DNA of 8,643 nucleotides, taken from NCBI GenBank assembly GCA_023423675.1, contig JAFAFD010000315.1, positions 1 to 8,643 on the forward strand. Direction: 5' to 3'. Under the pieces are notes generated by a model, which saw only the letters and a program-made list of their open reading frames with translations, had not been told where the DNA came from and made no database searches. The DNA is from Pseudomonadota bacterium (GTDB taxonomy: Bacteria > Pseudomonadota > Gammaproteobacteria > Xanthomonadales > Xanthomonadaceae). The position numbers and the translations under genes were made by a program. Shown here in pieces: positions 1 through 5,323 of the stretch. The first letter of the stretch is position 1; every line of letters begins with the position of its first letter.

Positions 1-2
1 CA

Positions 3-47
3 GCAAACGCGTACATCCGCAAGCGCGCCCAACGCTCCCTCCGGTAA
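3..47 (+). CDS. Possible 3' end of an upstream gene (partial)
   Basis: Reading from base 3 gives 14 codons, ANAYIRKRAQRSLR, then a TAA stop at 45-47. Twelve of the 14 codons end in G or C, the third-base bias of the confirmed genes here, and the basic helical tail looks like a natural C-terminus. The competing frame from base 1 ends at TAA 58-60 and has weaker third-position GC (12 of 19). Too little is present to name a family, and the frame choice is an inference. Confidence 0.3.
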   Translation, partial: ANAYIRKRAQRSLR

Positions 48-80
48 CGCCGGCCGATAACCGGCAACCCCACCACGCGG

Positions 81-105
81 GTAGCGCGGGGCCATGCCCG
101 GCGGA
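81..105 (+). repeat. GTAG-headed REP palindrome (SMAG-like), GC type
   Basis: GTAG at 81-84 is followed by a hairpin at 85-103. The arms CGCGGGGC and GCCCGGCG flank a CAT loop and carry one G/G mismatch. It is almost identical to the copy at 636-660. GTAG-REPs of this kind are intergenic elements known to be abundant in Stenotrophomonas and are thought to be mobilised by RAYT (REP-associated) transposases. No RAYT gene is present in this window. Confidence 0.8.
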
Positions 106-155
106 CGGGCGTGAAGGCGGCGCCACCACCACTGCACGCGCCAGTCACCGCACGC

Positions 156-175
156 GGGGGACGCTGGGCTCCCCC
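156..175 (+). other. Small G-rich hairpin just upstream of the flavoprotein start
   Basis: GGGGGA (156-161) pairs with TCCCCC (170-175) around an 8-nt loop, ending 19 bases before ATG 195. It could affect initiation of the flavoprotein mRNA, but a six-base GC stem is easily found by chance in such GC-rich DNA. There is no T-run, so it is not an intrinsic terminator. Confidence 0.2.
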
Positions 176-194
176 TCCCATCCGGACTACGCGC

Positions 195-626
195 ATGACC
201 ACACTGACCCTCCCCGAACTGGCGAAGAAGATGGCCGGCATCGATTTTGCGATGCTGCAGACCCACGCGGCCGGCGAGATCGAAGGCCGGCCGATGAGCA
301 ACAACGGCGACGTGGACTACGACGGCGACAGCTGGTTCTTCGCGCTGGAAAGCGCCGACATGGTGAAGCAGATCGAGGCCGATCCGAAGGTTGCGTTGGG
401 CTTCACCGGCAGCAAGTCGCTGCTGGGCAAGCCGCCGCTGTTCGTCCACGTCCGGGGCCGGGCAGAGATCATCCGTGAACGCGCGGTGCTGGCCGAGCAC
501 TGGGTCGACGAACTGGAACGCTGGTTCGAGCAGGGCGTGGATACGCCGGGACTGGTGCTGATCCACGTGCACGCACAGCGCATCCAGTACTGGGATGGCG
601 AGGACCAGGGCGAAATAACCGTCTGA
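195..626 (+). CDS. Pyridoxamine 5'-phosphate oxidase-like split-barrel flavoprotein (general stress protein 26 type)
   Basis: The product is a 143-residue cytoplasmic protein with no signal peptide or membrane segment. It has the layout of the general stress protein 26 branch of the FMN-binding split barrels (COG3871): a short N-terminal helix leading into IDFAMLQTH (16-24), the GRPMSN turn (31-36), the strand SWFFAL (46-51), VRGRAEI (86-92), and a closing YWDG motif (132-135). By family knowledge such proteins bind FMN or FAD and are linked to stress responses; the reaction is usually unknown. The reading frame stays open upstream to a GTG at 111, but that extension is proline/arginine-rich and overlaps the edge of a REP element. 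The family normally begins close to MTTLTL, so ATG 195 is chosen. No clear Shine-Dalgarno precedes it. A GTAG palindrome lies on each side. Family confidence is high; physiological role is not known. Confidence 0.88.
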   Translation: MTTLTLPELAKKMAGIDFAMLQTHAAGEIEGRPMSNNGDVDYDGDSWFFALESADMVKQIEADPKVALGFTGSKSLLGKPPLFVHVRGRAEIIRERAVLAEHWVDELERWFEQGVDTPGLVLIHVHAQRIQYWDGEDQGEITV

Positions 627-635
627 ATGACTGCG

Positions 636-660
636 GTAGCGCCGGGCCATGCCCGGCGGC
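636..660 (+). repeat. GTAG-headed REP palindrome (SMAG-like), GC type
   Basis: GTAG (636-639) is followed by a perfect stem CGCCGGGC (640-647), the loop CAT, and GCCCGGCG (651-658). It begins nine bases after the flavoprotein stop codon, so the transcript 3' end would fold into this hairpin. It has the same orientation and nearly the same sequence as the copy at 81-105. There is no T-run, so it is more likely an mRNA 3'-end stabiliser or mobile relic than a strict terminator. Confidence 0.85.
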
Positions 661-828
661 TCAGGCGCCTTAGAACGCGCCCTCGTCCACCCAGCCAGCC
701 AGTTCCGGCGCCAGTGCACGTTTCACTGCACGCCGCAGCAACGCCGGGGAAAACGTAATGGCGGGGCGTTGCGCAGCAACCCCTGCCTTTGCCATCCTCC
801 CCGCTGATTTCGATCCGTTGGAGCTGTG
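661..828. other. Intergenic stretch before the exported-protein gene
   Basis: These 168 bases separate the GTAG palindrome from the gene at 829. I see no convincing -35/-10 pair; CGTAAT (754-759) is a weak -10 candidate without a partner. The only other content is a 41-codon minus-strand open frame (670-795), described among the findings as doubtful. Confidence 0.4.
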
Positions 829-1431
829 ATGCGTGCTGCGCCCTGGTTGATGGCTGGCCTGCTGCTGCCCGTGCTGGCGGTGGCGCAGACGTCGCGCGCG
901 CCGAAGCCGGCCGTCGCGCAGGATTCCTTCAGCGAACTGTTCGATACCGCGTGCATGCAGCACATCGGCGCCCCGGCACGGCTGCAGGCACTGATGGAGG
1001 CCAATGGACTGACCCCGCTGCAACCGGCCGAGGCGGCCACCCTGTTGCAGGGGCAGCCGGGCGTGGCGTGGCTGGTGCCCCTGGCCAGCGGGCGTTATGC
1101 GGTGAGCTGGGCCGACGACGGCACCTGCAGCGTGTATGCGGAGAAGGCCGAACCGGCGGTGGTGCAGAAGGGCTTCGCGCGGTTGATGCAGGCGGCGCCG
1201 AAACCGCTGCAGGTGCGTTCGCTGCCCGGCCGCGGGCCGCTGCCGGCCGACCAGGTGGCCATCCAGTACGGCTGGGCCACGCCGGGCGAAACCAAGCTGC
1301 GCGTGCGTTTCCGCCTGGTCACCCGGCAGGCCGCCGAAGCTGGCGTGCAGGCGATGGCCTCGGCCAGCCCGGGTGAAGCCATGCTCGAACAGGCGTCCAC
1401 GCCGCCGGGCGACACGGCGCCCCCGCGCTAG
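829..1431 (+). CDS. Exported protein of unknown function
   Basis: The product is 200 residues. It starts with a typical Sec signal peptide: MRAAP, a hydrophobic core WLMAGLLLPVLAVA (6-19), and a likely signal peptidase I site after AVA (19/20). There is no lipobox cysteine at the cleavage point. The mature part holds two cysteines, C42 in DTACMQH and C100 in GTCSVYA, which could form a periplasmic disulfide. A central YAVSWADDGTC segment (90-100) and a proline-rich C-terminal tail are also visible. The layout (Cys-x2-His near the N-terminus, a leucine-rich helical stretch, then a beta-rich part with the second Cys) reminds me of the small NMCC_0638-type periplasmic/lipoprotein family, but this is from memory and uncertain. 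ATG 829 is preferred over GTG 826 because TTGGAG (818-823) lies five bases upstream. No enzymatic motif is visible. It appears monocistronic, with the next gene having its own control region. Confidence 0.75.
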   Translation: MRAAPWLMAGLLLPVLAVAQTSRAPKPAVAQDSFSELFDTACMQHIGAPARLQALMEANGLTPLQPAEAATLLQGQPGVAWLVPLASGRYAVSWADDGTCSVYAEKAEPAVVQKGFARLMQAAPKPLQVRSLPGRGPLPADQVAIQYGWATPGETKLRVRFRLVTRQAAEAGVQAMASASPGEAMLEQASTPPGDTAPPR

Positions 1432-1452
1432 GGCCGGGCCCTGGGCCCACGA

Positions 1453-1481
1453 TTCATCCAACGCATCCGGATGTGCTATAT
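1453..1481 (+). promoter_or_regulatory. Candidate promoter of the DUF2975/HTH operon
   Basis: TTCATC (1453-1458) and CTATAT (1476-1481) are separated by 17 bases and resemble a weak sigma-70 -35 and -10. They sit in the only AT-rich patch for hundreds of bases, directly ahead of the TTTATCGATAAA palindrome and 55 bases upstream of the chosen start. The -35 match is poor, so this is an inference from position and composition. Confidence 0.4.
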
Positions 1482-1483
1482 CG

Positions 1484-1495
1484 TTTATCGATAAA
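1484..1495. promoter_or_regulatory. Perfect 12-bp palindrome TTTATCGATAAA, candidate operator of the downstream HTH regulator
   Basis: TTTATCGATAAA is an exact inverted repeat, and a further TATCG half-site lies at 1479-1483. It falls immediately downstream of the candidate -10, where a bound dimer would block RNA polymerase. Small Cro/CI-type regulators often autoregulate through such sites, and this operon encodes one at 2084. Binding is inferred, not shown. Confidence 0.5.
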
Positions 1496-1526
1496 TCCAT
1501 CCCGGGCGGCGAGGCTGCCCCACACC

Positions 1527-1531
1527 GGAGG
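1527..1531 (+). promoter_or_regulatory. GGAGG ribosome binding site fixing a TTG start
   Basis: GGAGG lies four bases before TTG 1536. It is the only strong Shine-Dalgarno in the upstream part of this frame and the reason for choosing this start over GTG 1473, which would put the palindrome inside the coding region. Confidence 0.6.
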
Positions 1532-1535
1532 CTGC

Positions 1536-2084
1536 TTGACCGCTCGTCCCGCCCGCGCCGAATCCGCGCGAGGCTTGTTCACCCTGGCCCAGATCGCCGT
1601 GCAGGCCGTACGGGCAATGTGCTGGCTGGGCATCCTGGCTGCGCTGCTGGCCGTGCCCCTGGTGGCCTACGACCGGCGCTGGCTGCTGGACAGCGTGCAC
1701 GACGCGCACGCCGCGGCCGTCCACGGCAGCGATCTGTTCCTGCACTTCTGCATCGGCCTGGGCAGCATCGTGGCCCTGCTGGTGCTGTGCCTGGTGTTCC
1801 TGCGGCACCTGGCGCGCCTGCTGCGCTCGGCCGCCGGCGCGCGCCCGTTCACCCATGCCAATGCGCAGCGCCTGCAGCGCATGGCCTGGCTGATGCTGGC
1901 GATGGAAGTGCTGTCGATCATCATCGGCGTGTACGCGTCCTGGATGGGCCCGGACTTCGCCTGGATGGAAGTCGGCGGCGGCATGTCCATCACCGGCCTG
2001 ATCGCCGTGCTGATGCTGTTCGTGCTGGCGCGCGTGTTCGCCGCTGGTGCGGCCATGCGTGATGACCTCGATGGTGTCATCTGA
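1536..2084 (+). CDS. DUF2975 family four-helix membrane protein
   Basis: The product is 182 residues with four predicted inner-membrane helices at roughly 22-45, 70-90, 116-138 and 149-170. The segment GARPFTHANAQRLQRMAW (101-118) between helices 2 and 3, and the C-terminal VFAAGAAMRDDLDGVI (167-182), are typical of DUF2975 proteins. The family function is unknown. Its members are very often encoded directly before a YozG-like HTH regulator, as here, where the stop TGA and the next ATG share a base (TGATG). That pairing suggests the membrane protein may sense something and influence the regulator, but this is inference. The start is TTG 1536, supported by GGAGG at 1527-1531 and by the sensible length of the N-terminus before helix 1; GTG 1473 would add 21 residues encoded across the operator. 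Confidence 0.85.
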   Translation: MTARPARAESARGLFTLAQIAVQAVRAMCWLGILAALLAVPLVAYDRRWLLDSVHDAHAAAVHGSDLFLHFCIGLGSIVALLVLCLVFLRHLARLLRSAAGARPFTHANAQRLQRMAWLMLAMEVLSIIIGVYASWMGPDFAWMEVGGGMSITGLIAVLMLFVLARVFAAGAAMRDDLDGVI

Positions 2085-2308
2085 TGGCGATCGTCATCAC
2101 GCTCGACCGCATGCTGCAGGAACGGGGCATGACCCTGTCCGAGCTTGCCGGGCGCATCGACATCACCCTGGCCAATCTGTCCATCCTCAAGACCGGCAAG
2201 GCACGCGCCATCCGCTTCTCGACGCTGGATGCGATCTGCCGCGAGCTGCAGTGCACGCCGGGCGACCTGCTCGCGCACGACCCGCTGCAGGCGCAGGACG
2301 ACGACTGA
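2084..2308 (+). CDS. YozG-like XRE-family helix-turn-helix transcriptional regulator
   Basis: The product is a 74-residue single-domain DNA-binding protein of the Cro/CI type. The helix-turn-helix spans about 17-36 (TLSELAGRIDITLANLSILK), with the recognition helix at ITLANLSILK. It is followed by KARAIRFSTLDAICRELQC (39-57) and PGDLL (59-63), the hallmarks of the short YozG group that accompanies DUF2975 genes. The family is expected to bind DNA as a dimer, and the palindrome at 1484-1495 is the natural target. Translation is probably coupled to the upstream gene through the TGATG overlap, since no separate strong ribosome binding site is seen. The tail is acidic (QAQDDD). The ligand or signal, if any, is unknown. 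Confidence 0.92.
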   Translation: MAIVITLDRMLQERGMTLSELAGRIDITLANLSILKTGKARAIRFSTLDAICRELQCTPGDLLAHDPLQAQDDD

Positions 2309-2350
2309 AACACCCCTCTTTCCCTTACCTCATGAAGAAACGGAACCGAA

Positions 2351-3886
2351 ATGGAATGGTTGGCTGACCCCTCGATCTGGATGGGCCTTGCGACCCTGAT
2401 CGTGCTTGAGATCGTGCTTGGCATCGACAACCTGGTGTTCATCGCGATCCTGGCCGACAAGCTGCCACCGCACCAGCGTGACCGCGCGCGGGTGATCGGC
2501 CTGAGCCTGGCCCTGCTGATGCGCCTGGTGCTGCTGGCCGCGCTGGCCTGGATCATGAAACTGACAGAGCCGCTGCTGACGCTGTTCGATCACAGCTTCT
2601 CCGGGCGCGACCTGATCCTGCTGGGCGGCGGCCTGTTCCTGCTGTTCAAGGGCACCATGGAACTGCACGAGCGCCTGGAAGGCCGCCAACACGAGGACAA
2701 CGGCAAGAAGGTCTATGCCAGCTTCGCGATGGTGGTCGCGCAGATCGTGGTGCTCGACGCGGTGTTCTCGCTGGACTCGGTGATCACCGCTGTCGGCATG
2801 GTCGACAACCTGGGCGTGATGTACGCCGCGGTGACCATCGCCATGGTGCTGATGCTGCTGGCCAGCAAGCCGCTGACCCGCTTCGTCAACAAGCATCCCA
2901 CCGTGGTCGTGCTGTGCCTGGGCTTCCTGCTGATGATCGGTTTCAGCCTGGTGGCCGAAGGCCTGGGCTACAAGATTCCGAAGGGCTATCTGTACGCGGC
3001 CATCGCGTTCTCGATTTTGGTGGAAGCCTTCAACCAGTGGGTGCGCTTCAACCGCGAGCGCAACGAGCGCCGCCAGCCGTTCCGCCAGCGCACCGCCGAT
3101 GCAGTGCTGCGCATGCTGGGTGCACGCCCGGCCAACGGCCACGATGACGTCGGCGAAGAGGAGCACGGTGATGCGGAGGAGCGCCTGCAGCCCGCCGAGC
3201 ACGAGATGATCCGCAGCGTATTGGGCCTGGCCGACCGGCCGGTGTCGAGCGTGATGACGGTGCGTGCCGACGTGCAGTGGATCGACTTGGCGCGCGGCCA
3301 GGGGGACGTGGTGGCGCGCCTGGTGGCGTCGCCGCATACGCGCCTGCTGGTGGGCGAGGGCGACCTGGACAGCCTGCGCGGCGTGGTGCAGAGCCGCGAC
3401 CTGCTGGCCGACCTGCTGCAGGGCCGGCCGCTGCAGCTGGAGGGCAACCTGCGCGAGCCGCAGTACGTGCTGTCCAGCGCCAGCGCACTGCAGGCGCTGG
3501 AACTGATCCGCCAGCACCCGGTGCCGCTGGCGGTGGCCGTGGACGAGTACGGCAGCGTGGAAGGCCTGGTGACCGCCAACGACCTGCTGGCGGCGATCGC
3601 CGGCGACCTGGCCGATACCCAGGACGAGCGCTACGGCGTGGTGGCGCAGGGCGAGGATCAGTGGGAAGCCGATGGCGCGCTGACTCTGGACGACCTGCAG
3701 CGCCTGGCGGGTGTGTCGCTGCCGCGCAGCAGCGACTACATGACCATTTCCGGCCTGGTGCTGGACCAGCTGGGGCGCCTGCCGGATGAAGGCGATGCCG
3801 TGGACGTGGCCGACGTGCGCATCACCGTGCTGGCGATGGAGAAGCGCCGCATCGCCCGCCTGCGCGTGCAAAGGCTGGCGCCGTAA
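2351..3886 (+). CDS. yoaE: TerC-family membrane protein with CBS pair and CorC/HlyC domain (YoaE/YegH-like)
   Basis: The product is 511 residues, close to the length of E. coli YoaE. Residues 1-235 form the multi-helix TerC domain, with the membrane acidic motifs EIVLGIDN (20-27) and LDAVFSLDS (135-143) and the GFSLVAEG signature (197-204). A charged linker with EEEHGDAEE (269-277) leads to a CBS pair (about 295-425, with [12 protein letters not shown] at 398-409) and a C-terminal CorC/HlyC transporter-associated domain (about 430-510). TerC relatives such as Alx, MeeF and MeeY are implicated in manganese export; CBS domains often bind adenosyl ligands. For this subgroup a metal-ion transport role is inference. 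The start is firm because [10 protein letters not shown] matches the conserved N-terminus I remember for YoaE. The gap to the HTH gene is only 42 bases without a clear promoter, so readthrough from that operon is possible. The ribosome binding site is weak (ACGGAA). No in-frame break is seen. Confidence 0.92.
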   Translation: MEWLADPSIWMGLATLIVLEIVLGIDNLVFIAILADKLPPHQRDRARVIGLSLALLMRLVLLAALAWIMKLTEPLLTLFDHSFSGRDLILLGGGLFLLFKGTMELHERLEGRQHEDNGKKVYASFAMVVAQIVVLDAVFSLDSVITAVGMVDNLGVMYAAVTIAMVLMLLASKPLTRFVNKHPTVVVLCLGFLLMIGFSLVAEGLGYKIPKGYLYAAIAFSILVEAFNQWVRFNRERNERRQPFRQRTADAVLRMLGARPANGHDDVGEEEHGDAEERLQPAEHEMIRSVLGLADRPVSSVMTVRADVQWIDLARGQGDVVARLVASPHTRLLVGEGDLDSLRGVVQSRDLLADLLQGRPLQLEGNLREPQYVLSSASALQALELIRQHPVPLAVAVDEYGSVEGLVTANDLLAAIAGDLADTQDERYGVVAQGEDQWEADGALTLDDLQRLAGVSLPRSSDYMTISGLVLDQLGRLPDEGDAVDVADVRITVLAMEKRRIARLRVQRLAP

Positions 3887-3902
3887 CGCACGCCTGCCTC
3901 TT

Positions 3903-3927
3903 GTAGAGCCGAGCCCACGCTCGGCTG
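3903..3927 (+). repeat. GTAG-headed REP palindrome, forward copy of a convergent pair
   Basis: GTAG (3903-3906) is followed by the stem AGCCGAGC (3907-3914), loop CCAC, and GCTCGGCT (3919-3926). It faces the reverse copy at 3937-3960: GTAGAGCCGAGC (3903-3914) is a perfect reverse complement of 3949-3960, so the pair can also fold as one larger hairpin or cruciform. Confidence 0.85.
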
Positions 3928-3932
3928 TTTTT
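3907..3932 (+). terminator. Likely intrinsic terminator of the TerC gene, built from a GTAG repeat
   Basis: An eight-base GC-rich stem with a four-base loop is followed by G and then five T residues (3928-3932), 20 bases after the TerC stop codon. This is a good Rho-independent terminator shape. The T-run is not part of the repeat consensus, so the element may have been co-opted. Confidence 0.65.
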
Positions 3933-3936
3933 CCCG

Positions 3937-3960
3937 CAGCCGAGCATGGCTCGGCTCTAC
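3937..3960 (-). repeat. GTAG-headed REP palindrome, reverse copy
   Basis: Read on the minus strand it begins GTAGAGCCGAGC, then CATGCTCGGCTG. It is the inverted partner of 3903-3927, with nine bases between them. Confidence 0.85.
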
Positions 3961-3967
3961 AGTTGGT

Positions 3968-3993
3968 GTAGCCGAGCATAGGCTCGGCTCTAC
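3968..3993 (-). repeat. GTAG-headed REP palindrome, second reverse copy with two-base-longer loop
   Basis: AGCCGAGC (3970-3977), loop ATAG, GCTCGGCT (3982-3989), closing with CTAC at 3990-3993. Read on the minus strand it is a GTAGAGCCGAGCC head followed by TATGCTCGGCTAC. It ends 24 bases before the start codon of the metallophosphoesterase. Confidence 0.8.
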
Positions 3994-4017
3994 CCATTGC
4001 AACCTCCGCCCGTCACC

Positions 4018-5175
4018 ATGGCGGGCCCCACGTTCTGGAATGCCGCAGTGCTGAGTACGATTGGTTTGTTGATGGGCCTGTTCGTGGCCTGGCGCCTGTT
4101 CTGGCCACTGCGCCTGCCGGTGTGGGCCAAGGCCCTGTTGTCGCTGCTGCTGGTGGCCCTGGCCGTGCAGCTGCGCATCGTCGCCACCTTCTGGGGCACG
4201 ATGGCCTCGCCGGAAATCCCGAAGATGGCCATCGCCATGCTGGCCACCGGCTCCACCGCCGTGCTGCTGCTGGCGCTGGCGATGCTGTTGTTCGATGCCG
4301 GCCTGCTGTTGGCGCGCGTGCTGCGCCTGCCGCGCGCAGTCTCGGCCCTGCGTACGCCGCTGCTGCGTCCGCTGGCCGCAGGTGTCGCCCTGCTGCTCAG
4401 CGCCTACGGCGTCAGCCAGGGCATGGCAGTGCCGAAGCCGCGTCAGGTCGAGGTGGCGATCAAGGATCTGCCGGCCGCCTTCGATGGCTACCGCATGCTG
4501 CAGCTCACCGACATCCACGCCAGCCGCCTGCTGACCGGCGACTGGGTGCGCCAGGTGGTGGCCGAAAGCAATGCGCTGAAGCCGGACCTGATCGTGATCA
4601 CCGGTGACCTGATCGATGGCACGGTGGATGCACGCCGCGATGATTTCCGTCCGCTGGGCGACCTGCAGGCGCCGGACGGGGTGATCGCCATCACCGGCAA
4701 CCACGAGTACTACGCGCAGTACAGCGACTGGATGCAGGCCTTCCGCGCGCTGCACATGCAGGTGCTGGAAAACAGCCACACCCAGGTGCAGCGCGGCGAT
4801 GCGGCGCTGACCATTGCCGGCGTGACTGACCCGGTGGCGGCGCGCTACGGCCTGCCGCTGCCCGACCTGCAGGCGGCGCTGGCCGGTGCCGATCCTGCCG
4901 CACCGGTGATCCTCCTTGACCATCGCCCGCGCAATGCTGCCGATGCGGCCGCGCGCGGGGTGAAGCTGCAGCTGTCCGGCCATACCCATGGCGGGCAGAT
5001 CATCGGCATGGACCAGCTGGTGAAGCGTGCCAACGGTGGTTTTGTCTCCGGCCGCTACGAGGTGGATGGCATGACCCTGTACGTCAGCAACGGCGCCGGC
5101 CTGTGGGCCGGTTTCCCCGCGCGCATCGGCGTGCCTTCGGAAATCACGCTGTTCACCCTGCGTCGCGCGCCGTGA
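4018..5175 (+). CDS. Membrane-anchored metallophosphoesterase (YkuE/YaeI-like)
   Basis: The product is 385 residues. The N-terminal part (1-135) carries about four hydrophobic helices (near 8-28, 37-57, 68-96 and 117-135). A calcineurin-like phosphoesterase domain follows from about 150 to the end. All dimetal-site motifs are present: DIH (165-167), GDLIDG (196-201), GNHE (227-230), the intermediate DH (301-302), and GHTHGG (321-326). The GHTHGGQ and GNHEYY wording is that of the YkuE/YaeI group, whose members are metal-dependent phosphodiesterases, some acting on lipid or UDP-linked substrates. The substrate here cannot be told from sequence. The catalytic domain's side of the membrane is not certain. 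ATG 4018 is chosen; TTG 3997 would add only MQPPPVT and abuts the repeat. No Shine-Dalgarno is obvious, and the leader is almost all REP sequence. Confidence 0.9.
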   Translation: MAGPTFWNAAVLSTIGLLMGLFVAWRLFWPLRLPVWAKALLSLLLVALAVQLRIVATFWGTMASPEIPKMAIAMLATGSTAVLLLALAMLLFDAGLLLARVLRLPRAVSALRTPLLRPLAAGVALLLSAYGVSQGMAVPKPRQVEVAIKDLPAAFDGYRMLQLTDIHASRLLTGDWVRQVVAESNALKPDLIVITGDLIDGTVDARRDDFRPLGDLQAPDGVIAITGNHEYYAQYSDWMQAFRALHMQVLENSHTQVQRGDAALTIAGVTDPVAARYGLPLPDLQAALAGADPAAPVILLDHRPRNAADAAARGVKLQLSGHTHGGQIIGMDQLVKRANGGFVSGRYEVDGMTLYVSNGAGLWAGFPARIGVPSEITLFTLRRAP

Positions 5176-5183
5176 ACTCTGAT

Positions 5184-5224
5184 GGGGTCGGATCCCTTTG
5201 CCAACGGCAAAGGGCTCTGACCCC
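5184..5224 (+). repeat. 41-nt hairpin repeat, copy 1
   Basis: The arms (5184-5202 and 5206-5224) are 19 bases each around an AAC loop. They open with GGGGTCGGATCCC and close with GGGCTCTGACCCC. Pairing is 17 Watson-Crick pairs, one G-T wobble and one T/C mismatch, with inner stem TTTGCC/GGCAAA. It starts eight bases after the metallophosphoesterase stop codon. I recall similar GGATCC/GACCCC hairpins recurring in Stenotrophomonas intergenic DNA, but have not checked. Confidence 0.8.
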
Positions 5225-5234
5225 GCAACCGCCT

Positions 5235-5275
5235 GGGGTCAGAGCCCATTCCTTGCGGGAATGGGATCCGACCCC
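5235..5275 (-). repeat. 41-nt hairpin repeat, copy 2 (inverted)
   Basis: Read on the minus strand it has exactly the same 13-base flanks as copy 1, GGGGTCGGATCCC and GGGCTCTGACCCC, and the same total length. The inner stem is instead ATTCC/GGAAT with a five-base loop. Ten bases separate the two copies. Together they occupy most of the 148-base gap before the MFS gene. Confidence 0.8.
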
Positions 5276-5323
5276 GTCTGCAGATGCACCGCGCCGTCAC
5301 CCCGCGCGTGACACCCTCCGGCC

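Noticed and set aside
111..194. N-terminal extension of the flavoprotein from GTG 111
   Set aside because: The added 28 residues are Pro/Arg-rich, unlike the family's N-terminus, and begin right after a GTAG repeat. ATG 195 gives the usual length.
1473..1535. Upstream GTG start for the DUF2975 gene
   Set aside because: It would place the candidate operator inside the coding sequence and has no ribosome binding site. TTG 1536 has GGAGG four bases upstream.
2309..2350. yybP-ykoY manganese riboswitch ahead of the TerC gene
   Set aside because: The gap is only 42 bases, too short for the aptamer, and shows no matching stems.
2332..2367. Short plus-strand frame [11 protein letters not shown] overlapping the TerC start
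   Set aside because: There is no ribosome binding site before its ATG, and the overlapping TerC start is strongly supported by family conservation. It could be a leader peptide, but nothing beyond its presence supports this.
2330..3997. A long minus-strand open frame opposite the TerC gene
   Set aside because: It is extremely rich in His, Gln, Arg and Ala, as expected for the antisense frame of GC-rich coding DNA, and shows no domain. The plus strand has a well-recognised protein over the same bases.
3736..4989. A 417-codon minus-strand open frame opposite the metallophosphoesterase
   Set aside because: Same shadow composition. It runs through REP repeats and across two real plus-strand genes.
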